A DNA stretch of 64,000 bases from Alcanivorax sp. (lineage in GTDB: Bacteria; Pseudomonadota; Gammaproteobacteria; Pseudomonadales; Alcanivoracaceae): positions 1,426,001-1,490,000 of the forward strand of contig NZ_CP051240.1 in assembly GCF_017794965.1 (NCBI RefSeq). The letters are read 5' to 3'. How positions within the stretch are numbered: position 1 is the stretch's first letter; every line of letters begins with the position of its first letter. The translations under genes and the position numbers were made by a program. The notes under the pieces were generated by a model, which had not been told where the DNA came from, did not search any database, and worked only from the letters and a program-made list of their open reading frames with translations. This document shows positions 42,345-50,703 of this stretch, in pieces.

Positions 42345-42620
42345 GGGAGTCTGACTGCAGACGAAGGGCGGGGTATTCGCGTGCAGGCACGCTCCCACAG
42401 CGGGTATGGGGTGTGGGGTTTCCGGTTTCTTCCTCAGTGGACTCAGTGGGCTCTGTGGAAAACCGGCTTTCAGGGTTTTGGGGTTGATGTGGGAGTCTGC
42501 CTGCAGACGAAGGGTTGGGGTATTCGCGTGCAGGCACGCTCCCACAGTGGCTATGGGGTGTTGGGTTTCCGGATTCTTCCTCAGTGAACTCGGTGAGCTC
42601 TGTGGTAAACCGACTCCTGT
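42345..42620. repeat. 146-bp tandem duplication made of REP units and nonamers
   Basis: GGGAGTCTG(A/C)CTGCAGACGAAGG starts at 42345 and again at 42491. Each unit contains a mirrored GTGCAGGCACGCTCCCAC REP arm and three nonamers (42433-42459 and 42580-42606). The second unit is nearly complete. No gene lies here. Confidence 0.78.
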
Positions 42621-42708
42621 TTTGGGGTGAGGTGCGGCATTTTGCCACATTGGATTTTCCCGCCTGGCCGGTAGGCTTGCCGCCCAAGAGTCACAACCGG
42701 ATTCAATC

Positions 42709-43770
42709 ATGTCCCAACGTCTTCTTTCTGTTGCTGTTTCTGCCGCCATTTCCGCCTTTCCCGCCGTTTCCCAAGCCCATTATGAGGGTGGCCGCGTGGA
42801 TAGCCATGCGCCTATTTCCGTCATGGGCGACCATACCCATGCCAAGGGCGAGTGGATGCTGTCCTACCGGTACATGGGCATGGCCATGAGCGGCGCCAAA
42901 TCAGGTAGTGAGTCACTGAGCACCAACGAGGCGTTCGCTGAGATTCCCGGCATGGGCCCCATGAACATGAAGGCGCTGCCGTACGATATGACCATGGAAA
43001 TGCATATGCTGGGGGCCATGTATGCGCCCACGGACAACCTGACCCTGCTGGCCATGTTGCCGTACACCACCAATGAGATGACCACCAAAACCCGCATGAC
43101 CATGATGATGAATACCATGGAAGGCGAGTTTGATACGGAAACATCCGGTATAGGTGATGCCAGCCTGGGCGGCCTGTACAAGTTCTACGACCAGGACGGC
43201 TACCGCTTGCACCTGAATCTGGTGGTGGGTCTGCCCACTGGCTCCATTGAGGAAGAGGACTTTATTCCCATGGCGGGCCGGGAGCTGCAGTTGCCTTACC
43301 CCATGCAGCTGGGTTCAGGCAGTTACGAGGCGCGCCCGGGGATTACCCTGAACAAGCAGTACGCGAGCTGGAGCTGGGGCGCCCAGGCCAGCGCCAAGAT
43401 TGCCCTGGATGAGAACGACCAGGGCTATAAATTGGGTTCGCGAAAGTACCTGACCGCCTGGGCCGCCAAGCCGCTTTCTCCCTGGGCATCCGTGTCACTG
43501 GCCGCCTACAAGAGCTGGTGGTCTGATATTCAGGGTGAGGCAGAAGACCTGACCATCTCTCCCATGATGAATCCGGCAGCTGACCCGGAAGCGAAAGGCG
43601 GTCAGCGGCTGGACATCGGTGTGGGCCTGAACCTGCTGGGCAAAAACGGCGCCTTGAAAGGCCACCGTCTGGCCATGGAGTACAAGGCACCTGTGCAGGA
43701 ATCGCTGCACGGTATCCAGATGGAAACGGATTACACTTTCACCGTTGGATGGCAGAAAGCCTTTAAATAG
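42709..43770 (+). CDS. Outer-membrane protein, MetA-pathway/transporter-like, methionine-rich
   Basis: The protein has 353 residues with a signal peptide (MSQRLLSVAVSAAISAFPAVSQA). The mature part looks like a beta barrel with alternating strands, resembling the family labelled putative MetA-pathway of phenol degradation. It is strikingly rich in Met between residues 45 and 140 (MGMAMSG, MGPMNMKALPYDMTMEMHM, MTMMMNTM), with His-Asp motifs (MGDHTHAKGEWMLSYRYMG) before. Met and His clusters suggest copper or another soft metal, or hydrophobic ligand contact (inference). No ribosome-binding site is obvious before ATG 42709. Confidence 0.75.
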   Translation: MSQRLLSVAVSAAISAFPAVSQAHYEGGRVDSHAPISVMGDHTHAKGEWMLSYRYMGMAMSGAKSGSESLSTNEAFAEIPGMGPMNMKALPYDMTMEMHMLGAMYAPTDNLTLLAMLPYTTNEMTTKTRMTMMMNTMEGEFDTETSGIGDASLGGLYKFYDQDGYRLHLNLVVGLPTGSIEEEDFIPMAGRELQLPYPMQLGSGSYEARPGITLNKQYASWSWGAQASAKIALDENDQGYKLGSRKYLTAWAAKPLSPWASVSLAAYKSWWSDIQGEAEDLTISPMMNPAADPEAKGGQRLDIGVGLNLLGKNGALKGHRLAMEYKAPVQESLHGIQMETDYTFTVGWQKAFK

Positions 43771-43795
43771 ACCGCGAAAGGCGGGGCTGTAACGA

Positions 43796-43889
43796 CGGTA
43801 GGGCGGAAATTGGCGAGAGCCGATCTCCGCCTTTTTCGTTGTTTCGCCTATGTGGCGGAGATGGGCTTTCGCCCATTTCCGCCCTACTC
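43796..43889. repeat. REP-type inverted pair, second copy of the GGGCGGAAATGGGCG family
   Basis: The left unit, 43796-43831, and right unit, 43854-43889, are inverse and each folds on itself (GGCGGAGATGGGC / GCCCATTTCCGCC). The region around it (43771-44141) has no other recognised feature. Confidence 0.75.
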
Positions 43890-44141
43890 AAGCAGGAAGG
43901 GCCTCCAGCGCTTTTCATCGCCCTGGGAGAGACGATGTCTGGCAGGAGATTCAGCTTGCTGAACTCCCTACACAAGCAGCTCGAAGCTCAACACCCAAAC
44001 CCCTTTCCATGAGAACGGTTTTGCCTTTCGGAACGCGTATCTCGACACTCGCGTCTTCCCCCCTCGCTGTCGTTCCGGTCGCCTGCAGGCAGCCTCCTGC
44101 GGAAAGGTGGAGGGCTTTCCCGGAAATTTGCGATGCCCCAC

Positions 44142-44175
44142 AAAAAAGCCGCGCCAGAGAGGGCGCGGCTTTTTT
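44142..44175 (-). terminator. Terminator downstream of tRNA-Thr
   Basis: AAAAAAGCCGCGCC with loop AGAGA and GGCGCGGCTTTTTT forms a strong stem with runs on both sides. It starts nine bases after the tRNA 3' end on the minus strand. Confidence 0.85.
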
Positions 44176-44183
44176 GATGAAGA

Positions 44184-44259
<76 letters not shown>

Positions 44260-44318
44260 GCAGCCCTGAACAGGGCGCGCGCCATTCTAGCAGGACGTCC
44301 GGTGCAGGCAAGCAGGAA

Positions 44319-45830
44319 TCAGCCCTCCTGCTTGATACCTGCCAGTTTACGGGCATGCCACTTCTTCTTCTCCACCTCCATGCCGCGGAGAATCTGGATA
44401 CGCTGGGCCTGGGGGCTGCCGGCACCATGCATGGACTCAGTGAGGTAACCCACGGCATTGCGGCCCAGGGTCATGTTCTCGATCAGTCGCAGGATGCGCA
44501 TGCGATCTTCCGTGGGGATATCTTCCCGACCTTTCAGAAAGCGGCGGATGATCTCGCCGGCTTCTTCGTTTTCCAGGTCCTGCTCGCTGGGCATGGTGAC
44601 CATGATGCCACCGGCCAGGTCCTGGGCGAGGCGGGAAATCTCGTAGGGGAAGCGGGTGACGTTGTGCTTGCACACATTGGCCAGCATGGTGTCGTTCATG
44701 AAGATGCCGCTGGGCATCTTCTTCGCTTCGTGGGAGCTGGCGATACCGGAGGAGTAGATGGTCTCGTTCAGGTGGGTCATTTCTACCAGCTTGTCCCGGA
44801 TGTGGCTGACCTTTTCCAGGCCGTTGTATTCCACGATGGAAGCGGCAGCACCCACCATCACGTCGCCCAGGCCGGTTTTACATACATAGCTGGCGCGGTG
44901 GTAGGCGGTAAAGCGGGTGACCAGTTCCTGGGCGAATTCGTATTCGCCGTCCATGAATACGTGCTCGTGGGGAATGAACACATCGTCGAAGTAGACCAGT
45001 ACTTCCTGGCCGCCGTACTGGGCGTTCCCCTGGTCGATATCGCCGCCTTCCATGGCGCGGGTGTCGCAGCTCTGGCGGCCGTAGATGTAGGTGATGCCTT
45101 CGGCGTCGCCGGGTATCATGCCGACAACAGCGTAGTCCTTGTCATCTTCACCCAGGTTCATGGTGGGCAGTACGCAGATCCAGTGCTGGTTCCAGCCGCC
45201 GGTCATGTGGGCCTTCACACCTTTCACGTAGATGCCCTTGTCGGTGCGACGGGTGACACGCATGAACATATCCGGATCAGCCTGCTCGGAGGGCCGCTTG
45301 CTGCGGTCACCTTTCGGATCGGTCATGCCTGCGGCAATAAGGATGTTCTTGCGCTGGGCTTCCTTGAGGAATTCCAGGTAGCGCTGGTGGTAATGGGTGC
45401 CGTGCTTCTCGTCGATTTCGTAGGTGACGGAGTGCAGCACGCTGATGGTGTCCAGACCGGTACAGCGCTGGAAACAGGTGCCGGTAATCTGGCCCATGCG
45501 ACGCTGCATCTTGTTCTTCATCACCAGATCATCGGGAGATTCCACGATGTGCAGAAAACGGTTCACCTGTTGCTCGATCAAGGGTGACCAGGCAGTGGCC
45601 AGTTCCGGATCCTCGATGGCCAGGTCATAGCTGGCACGCAGGGCATTGATGCTGGGCTTGATAATCGGATGGTCAGCCGGCTCGTCAATCAGCTCGCCGA
45701 ACAGGAACAGGCGGGTGCCACGGTTACGCAGGCTGGCCAGATAGTCCTCGCCGGTTTTGAGAACGGGGATACGGTCCCAGCGGTCCTGGGCGGATTCTTC
45801 GCGTGACGGGGCAGGGGTTGCGGCGTTCAT
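44319..45830 (-). CDS. 4-hydroxybutyryl-CoA dehydratase/vinylacetyl-CoA isomerase-like flavoprotein (AbfD family)
   Basis: The start ATG 45830 follows AGGAGG. The protein has 503 residues. It would usually be labelled 4-hydroxyphenylacetate 3-hydroxylase family, but the sequence is closer to clostridial AbfD as I recall it: KMQRRMGQITGTCFQRCTG, MTDPKGDRSKRPSEQ, IYGRQSCDTRAMEGG, TESMHGAGSPQAQRI. The AbfD [4Fe-4S] ligands appear conserved: C119 and C123 (CFQRC), H311 and C317 (YHRASYVC, one residue closer than in AbfD). AbfD uses FAD and the cluster to dehydrate 4-hydroxybutyryl-CoA to crotonyl-CoA. Actual substrate here is unproven. Confidence 0.82.
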   Translation of the reverse strand: MNAATPAPSREESAQDRWDRIPVLKTGEDYLASLRNRGTRLFLFGELIDEPADHPIIKPSINALRASYDLAIEDPELATAWSPLIEQQVNRFLHIVESPDDLVMKNKMQRRMGQITGTCFQRCTGLDTISVLHSVTYEIDEKHGTHYHQRYLEFLKEAQRKNILIAAGMTDPKGDRSKRPSEQADPDMFMRVTRRTDKGIYVKGVKAHMTGGWNQHWICVLPTMNLGEDDKDYAVVGMIPGDAEGITYIYGRQSCDTRAMEGGDIDQGNAQYGGQEVLVYFDDVFIPHEHVFMDGEYEFAQELVTRFTAYHRASYVCKTGLGDVMVGAAASIVEYNGLEKVSHIRDKLVEMTHLNETIYSSGIASSHEAKKMPSGIFMNDTMLANVCKHNVTRFPYEISRLAQDLAGGIMVTMPSEQDLENEEAGEIIRRFLKGREDIPTEDRMRILRLIENMTLGRNAVGYLTESMHGAGSPQAQRIQILRGMEVEKKKWHARKLAGIKQEG

Positions 45831-46007
45831 GGAGAGCCTCCTGTGATCTTGCCTTAATCGGGCCCGGCTGTGTGGCAGCGGGGCATTTATTCTTGGGGTC
45901 TGACTTTGATGGTATACACCGTGTTGCAGGAGGCAATGACAGATTAGGACGATGTTCCCAACGGTCAAGTCAGGGAGACGCAGTGGTGGTGGGGGAGGGG
46001 CAGGGGG

Positions 46008-46159
46008 AGTTGAAAGTTCAAAGTTTAAAGTTGAAACGCGCGGATGAGACTGTACCAGCGCAGACCATCGTGCCTCGCGCTGCATGGGTAGGTGCGCGGG
46101 CACGGCTTTCCAGTTTGGTCGCCTCCCATGGCGCGCTTTGCAACTTTAAACTTTCAACT
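46008..46159. repeat. Inverted AGTTNAA heptamer arrays
   Basis: The left array, 46008-46035, reads AGTTGAA, AGTTCAA, AGTTTAA, AGTTGAA. The right array, 46139-46159, is inverse: TGCAACT, TTAAACT, TTCAACT. GCGCG sequences border the inner edges. The roughly 100 bases between hold no gene. The element lies in the 415-base spacer between msrB and the AbfD-like gene. Confidence 0.75.
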
Positions 46160-46245
46160 GTCTTGCCCCCCCTCGAATTGCAGTCTTATGGTTGCAAGAT
46201 AATCGCGTGCAGTCACGATCTCACAGAGCGGGTAGTCTGCGATGT

Positions 46246-46665
46246 TCAGGCCTTGAAGTTCATGGAGGCTGAATTGAGGCAGTAGCGCAGGCCTGTGGGC
46301 GCGGGGCCGTCGGGGAACACGTGGCCAAGATGGCCGTCGCAGCGGGCACAGCGGATTTCCACCCGCACCATGCCGTGGCTGGTATCGCGCAATTCGCGGA
46401 TATGATCGTTGTCGAACGGCTCATAAAAACTGGGCCAGCCGGTGCCGGACTCGAACTTGCTGGACGAACTGAACAGGGGCAGGTCACACAGCTTGCAGTG
46501 ATAGACGCCGTCTTCCTTGTTATCCAGCAGCCCGCCACAAAAGGGCGGCTCGGTGCCCTGGTTGAGCAGGATGCGCCGCTCTTCATCCGTCAGGTTGGCG
46601 GCATTGCTGTGTTTTTCGGCATCACTCAGCGGGGTCAGGTCGTAGCCGCTTGAAGACGTGGCCAT
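46246..46665 (-). CDS. msrB: Peptide-methionine (R)-S-oxide reductase
   Basis: The protein has 139 residues. Zinc-binding pairs are YHCKLCDLPLF and IRCARCDGHLGHVF. The catalytic segment is LRYCLNSASMNF with the active Cys, and SGTGWPSFYEP is the substrate-binding loop. MsrB repairs the R form of oxidised methionine. Its start overlaps the msrA stop by one base (TGATG-type), so the two are co-translated. Confidence 0.95.
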   Translation of the reverse strand: MATSSSGYDLTPLSDAEKHSNAANLTDEERRILLNQGTEPPFCGGLLDNKEDGVYHCKLCDLPLFSSSSKFESGTGWPSFYEPFDNDHIRELRDTSHGMVRVEIRCARCDGHLGHVFPDGPAPTGLRYCLNSASMNFKA

Positions 46666-47288
46666 CAGGCATCTCCTTTGAGTTTGTCCGGGAAGGATTG
46701 GATGAGTTTTTCTACTTTGGGTTGTGCCACCACGCGAATATAGCCTTGCTGTGGATTCCGGCGTGCGAAGTTCTGATGGTAGTCCTCACCCGGGAAGAAT
46801 TCGTCAAGGGGTTCTAAGGTGGTCACGATCGGAGCAGTAAAGGCGCCCGCGTTTTCCAGCTGCTGCATGTAGGCTTCAGCCACACTTTTCTGCTCTTCAC
46901 TGGCATAAAAGATAGAAGAGCGATATTGCGGGCCGCGGTCGTTGCCCTGGCGGTCTTTCTGGGTGGGGTCATGGGCCACAGAGAAGAACACTTTGAGCAG
47001 GTCGCCGTAGCTAATCAGGTTGCTGTCATAGGCGATTTCCACCACTTCCGCATGGCCGGATTGACCGGTGCAGACGGCCTCGTAATTGGCCTTGTCGGGC
47101 TCGCCACCAGTATAGCCGGACACCACACTCTGGACCCCTTCCAGGTTCTGGTACACGGCCTCCACACACCAGAAGCAGCCCCCGCCCAACACGGCTTTCT
47201 GCAGGCCGTTGGCAGGCAAGTCGATGGCGGCATCGGGGAAGCGTTCAGGGTGAATGGCGAGGGTGGTGCCGGGGATAACCGCTGTCAT
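46665..47288 (-). CDS. msrA: Peptide-methionine (S)-S-oxide reductase
   Basis: The protein has 207 residues with the MsrA active motif AVLGGGCFWCVEAVYQ and the typical VVSGYTGGEPDKANYEAVCTGQSGHAE. DYHQNFARRNPQQGYIR closes the domain. An N-terminal extension of about 40 residues resembles E. coli MsrA. It repairs the S form of oxidised methionine and forms an operon with msrB. GAAGGAGG precedes ATG 47288. Confidence 0.95.
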   Translation of the reverse strand: MTAVIPGTTLAIHPERFPDAAIDLPANGLQKAVLGGGCFWCVEAVYQNLEGVQSVVSGYTGGEPDKANYEAVCTGQSGHAEVVEIAYDSNLISYGDLLKVFFSVAHDPTQKDRQGNDRGPQYRSSIFYASEEQKSVAEAYMQQLENAGAFTAPIVTTLEPLDEFFPGEDYHQNFARRNPQQGYIRVVAQPKVEKLIQSFPDKLKGDA

Positions 47289-47356
47289 GTTGCCTCCTTC
47301 CGAGATAGGGGATGCCCCGGCGAACCGGGGCGAGCCAGTAGAGGGGGGCAGAACGG

Positions 47357-48499
47357 TCAGTCCTGTTTTATCGCCCCACTGGCGATCAGTTTGTCGATGG
47401 CCTCGTCACTGAAACCGGCAGTACGCAGCACAGCGGTGCTGTCGGCGCCGGCGGTGCTGGCCGGCTTGACCTCACCACTGCCAGTTCGGGAAAAGCGCGG
47501 TGTGGGCGCAGGCTGGACGCCGCCATTCACGGTGACAAAAGACTCTCTGGCTACGTTATGAGGGTGCGAAGGGGCTTCTTCAATGCTCAGCACCGGCGCA
47601 AAGCACACATCGGTGCCTTCCATCAGCTCGCACCACTGGTCACGGGTCTTCCGTTTGATGACGTCAGCCAGCTTTTGTTTCATTTCCGGCCATTTGGGCG
47701 GGTTCATCTGGTGGCCGAAGTCTTCTGCCGGCAGCTCGGCAATGCGGCACAGTTCGGCATAGAACTGGGGTTCGATACTGCCAATAGAGACGTATTTCCC
47801 ATCGGCGGTTTCATACACCTCATAGAAGTGGGCACCGGAATCCAGCATGTGGGTGCCGCGTTGGTCGGTAAACAACCCCTGGGACTTGAGACCATAGAAC
47901 ATGGCCATCAGCGCCGCGGAACCTTCTACCATGGAGGTGTCGACCTCCTGGCCTTCGCCGGAGCGTTGAGCTTCCAGCGCGGCGCAGACCATGCCGAAGG
48001 CGAGCATCATGCCGCCGCCACCAAAGTCGCCTACCAAGTTCAGGGGAATGGCTGGCTTTTCGCCGGCGCGGCCCATGGCATGCAAGGCACCAGACAGAGA
48101 GATGTAGTTCATGTCGTGGCCGGCGGCCTGGGCCAGCGGGCCGGTCTGGCCCCAACCGGTCATACGACCGTAAACCAGTTTGGGATTACGGGCCATGCAG
48201 TCTTCCGGGCCAATGCCCAATCGCTCGGTGACACCGGGGCGGAAGCCTTCGAAGATACCGTCGGCGGTTTCGCACAGCTTGAGGACGGTTTCGATGCCTT
48301 CCGGCTTCTTCAGGTCCAGCGCCAGGTTCTGGCGGTTGCGAAACAGGACGGTGTGGCCGATGGCAGAGTGGGGATTGCCACCGGGGCGATCAACGCGAAT
48401 CACGGTGGCGCCCATGTCGGCAAGCATCATGCCGCAGAAGGGGCCGGGGCCAATGCCGGCCAGCTCGATGAAAGTCAGTCCGTGAAGTGGGCCTGTCAT
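47357..48499 (-). CDS. Alpha-methylacyl-CoA racemase (CaiB/BaiF family)
   Basis: The start ATG 48499 (MTGPLHGLTFIELAGIGPGPF) gives 380 residues. The sequence follows the mycobacterial Mcr pattern I recall: FRPGVTERLGIGPEDC, RMTGWGQTGPLAQAAGHDMNYISL with the catalytic His, LNLVGDFGGGGM with the catalytic Asp. It inverts the 2-methyl centre of branched acyl-CoAs so that S-specific acyl-CoA oxidases or dehydrogenases can act, as needed for pristane- or sterol-type chains. No dedicated partner is adjacent. A longer upstream frame is not supported. Confidence 0.9.
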   Translation of the reverse strand: MTGPLHGLTFIELAGIGPGPFCGMMLADMGATVIRVDRPGGNPHSAIGHTVLFRNRQNLALDLKKPEGIETVLKLCETADGIFEGFRPGVTERLGIGPEDCMARNPKLVYGRMTGWGQTGPLAQAAGHDMNYISLSGALHAMGRAGEKPAIPLNLVGDFGGGGMMLAFGMVCAALEAQRSGEGQEVDTSMVEGSAALMAMFYGLKSQGLFTDQRGTHMLDSGAHFYEVYETADGKYVSIGSIEPQFYAELCRIAELPAEDFGHQMNPPKWPEMKQKLADVIKRKTRDQWCELMEGTDVCFAPVLSIEEAPSHPHNVARESFVTVNGGVQPAPTPRFSRTGSGEVKPASTAGADSTAVLRTAGFSDEAIDKLIASGAIKQD

Positions 48500-48580
48500 A
48501 GAGAGTTTTCCGTTGTCAGGTGTTGGTTCGGATACCGGCAACGGGTGCTGCGCCCAAGCCGGACGCAAGGCATGCCTGCG

Positions 48581-49186
48581 CTACAGGTACCCCTGTTCTC
48601 GTAGTGTCTTGCGCAGGGCCTGGCACTGACTCTTGGCGATGGCGACCATGTTATTGGCTTCATGAGTGGTCGCCACCCCGGTCCAGATCGGGCTGCCCTG
48701 GGCATTGATCAGCTCGGCGCCATGCTGGCGAAGGGCTTCCGGAACGTCAGCCTGCTTCAGATCGCCGCCAATCCCCATCTCCCAGGTGGGAGGCGGGCTG
48801 CCGGGCGGCTGATTCATGGCGTTGAGCTGATTTACCGGTTGCGGTGGCTCGGCAGCATCAATCAGTAAATGGGTCAGTTCCACGACCAGAACCCGGTCTA
48901 CGCCGGTGTTCTGCGCCCAGTCGAGAATGCGTTGTTTTCCGCCTTCATACCATAACGGTAATTCTTGATGGCTGAGCAAAATGGTCAACGAATCGGATGA
49001 AAATATATCCCTGCAGGTCAGTTCCCAGGTTTCCCGGACGCCACCTTCCGGGGTGTGGGCCACCAACAGCATGCGATCGGTGGCGGGGAAGCTCTCTTCG
49101 CTGGTGAAGCGGGTCGTGACTTCCGTGGTGCTGGCGCAACCTGCTAGCAGCAGGGTGGGCAACAGCACAATCAATAGTGAGCGCAT
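48581..49186 (-). CDS. Hypothetical lipoprotein
   Basis: The protein has 201 residues with signal MRSLLIVLLPTLLLAGC and lipobox Cys17. The mature part contains RMLLVAHTPEGGVRETWELTCRDIF and VDRVLVVELTHLLIDAAEPPQP, an alternating pattern suggesting a small alpha/beta domain. WTGVATTHEANNMVAIAKSQCQALRKTL closes it. It shares general layout with the lipoprotein at 56175 (a stress-type CsgG-like pattern), but I do not recognise the family. Confidence 0.7.
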   Translation of the reverse strand: MRSLLIVLLPTLLLAGCASTTEVTTRFTSEESFPATDRMLLVAHTPEGGVRETWELTCRDIFSSDSLTILLSHQELPLWYEGGKQRILDWAQNTGVDRVLVVELTHLLIDAAEPPQPVNQLNAMNQPPGSPPPTWEMGIGGDLKQADVPEALRQHGAELINAQGSPIWTGVATTHEANNMVAIAKSQCQALRKTLREQGYL

Positions 49187-49597
49187 GGCAGATCTCCGTC
49201 TTCAGAGATATGCAGTGTAGCAGCGCCATGCGGGTGTCACATCCTGTTCAGCATGGGATTAGCAAAGTGGCGGGTCAGTAAAAAAGGCAGCCCCCTCCGA
49301 CAGGCGAGTGCAAATTAACGCCTATCGGTGGGCTCGGGAGTCCGGTATCGGGGTATCTTGGATCTGACAGGGAAAGGGAAAAGCTCAGCTATGCCTTTGG
49401 ATAACGTAGGGGAAGCTGACCGCAGGATGCGTGACGTTGCGGCGTGTAACGGAAATTCACAAGATGCTTACCTAAAAGCAAAGTTTGAACTCCGTCACAA
49501 CATTTAAGTAACGCAAAGCCACCGTAATTCAATTTTTTTTGCCCCTGCCTCCTATTCTAATGATTGCACTGTTCATTCATACCCAAGGGGGGTAGTC
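49187..49597. other. Upstream region of the ompA-like operon
   Basis: No gene was found in these 411 bases. CCGACAGGCG...CGCCTATCGG near 49297-49327 is a loose inverted repeat. AT-rich sequence with an eight-T run (about 49530) and TATTCT (near 49553) precedes the gene and probably contains the promoter, without a clear -35 box. AAGGGGGG lies before the start codon. Confidence 0.4.
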
Positions 49598-50692
49598 ATG
49601 AAAGGATGCATGCGCATCAGCACATTGGCCGCCAGTGTCATGTTGGCATCGAATGCCATGGCCGCTGAGGACAATGCTGAACCGACTCGCCAATATCTGG
49701 CACCGATGCTTCATTACCTGATTCTCGACGAGGACCGGGATCTTGCCCGTAATGGTTTGGGTGGTGGTCTGATTTACGGCCGCCAGCTTTCTGATCATGT
49801 GTGGTGGGAAACGGAAGGCAATGCCTTCGGCCTGGATTCCGGTATCGAGGGAGCCACGGATTTTTACCAGTACTCCGTGAGCACAGGTCTGGCCTACGCG
49901 TTTGGTGATCGCGAAGGGTTTACGCCTTTTGTACTGGCCCAAATCGGCGGCATCTACGAAGACGTGGTGCCCGATGATGACGACGGGATCAACCTGCACG
50001 CCAATGTGGGGTTGGGCGCAGTCACGGGTCCGCTCTTCGATAATGGCCTCAAGCTGCGCGTGGAAGGCCGTTACATGTATGACGATTTCGACGGCGTGTC
50101 AGGTACCGCTTCCGATGGCGAAGGTGGTTTCAATGACTGGCGTGTTTCTTTGGGTCTGGAAATTCCGCTGGGCGTCACACGCACTGTGGAAGTAGAAAAG
50201 ATTGTCTACGAGACCCGTGAAGTGGAAAAAGTGGTCGAGAAAGTGGTTGCTGAAGCCGACAGCGATAATGACGGCATTCCGGACAGCCGCGACAAGTGCC
50301 CAAATACGCTTGCCGGAGGCAAGGTGGATGGTCAGGGCTGTCTTCTCAAGAATCAGACCATTTCCTTTAACAATATTGGCTTTGAGCTGAACTCAGCGAA
50401 GATTACCGCTACATCTCGTCCGACCCTGGACAAACTGGCCCAATCTCTGCTGTCCCAAACGGATTTCAACGTGGAAATTGCCGGCCATACCGACAGCAGC
50501 GGTTCCGCCGAATACAACGAAACGTTGTCTGATAAACGTGCCAATTCCGTCCGTGAATACCTGATTGAAAAAGGTGTTTCCGGTGATCGTCTGACGTCCC
50601 GTGGATATGGCGAAGTGGATCCGGTTGCCAGCAATGAAACAGCATCCGGTCGCGCAATGAACCGTCGTGTTGAATTCCGCGTCAGCGAATAA
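49598..50692 (+). CDS. OmpA-family outer-membrane protein with TSP3 linker
   Basis: The protein has 364 residues. The signal peptide is MKGCMRISTLAASVMLASNAMA. An N-terminal eight-stranded-type barrel covers about 30-195, then a heptad-like linker (EVEKIVYETREVEKVVEKV). One thrombospondin type 3 repeat, DSDNDGIPDSRDKCPNT, comes next. The OmpA C-terminal peptidoglycan-binding domain contains IAGHTDSSGSAEYNETLSDKRA and GYGEVDPVASNETASGRAMNRR. It anchors the outer membrane to the wall, with Ca2+ probably stiffening the linker. The TSP3 lipoprotein gene follows after 11 bases. Confidence 0.93.
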   Translation: MKGCMRISTLAASVMLASNAMAAEDNAEPTRQYLAPMLHYLILDEDRDLARNGLGGGLIYGRQLSDHVWWETEGNAFGLDSGIEGATDFYQYSVSTGLAYAFGDREGFTPFVLAQIGGIYEDVVPDDDDGINLHANVGLGAVTGPLFDNGLKLRVEGRYMYDDFDGVSGTASDGEGGFNDWRVSLGLEIPLGVTRTVEVEKIVYETREVEKVVEKVVAEADSDNDGIPDSRDKCPNTLAGGKVDGQGCLLKNQTISFNNIGFELNSAKITATSRPTLDKLAQSLLSQTDFNVEIAGHTDSSGSAEYNETLSDKRANSVREYLIEKGVSGDRLTSRGYGEVDPVASNETASGRAMNRRVEFRVSE

Positions 50693-50703
50693 GGAGACAG
50701 ATC

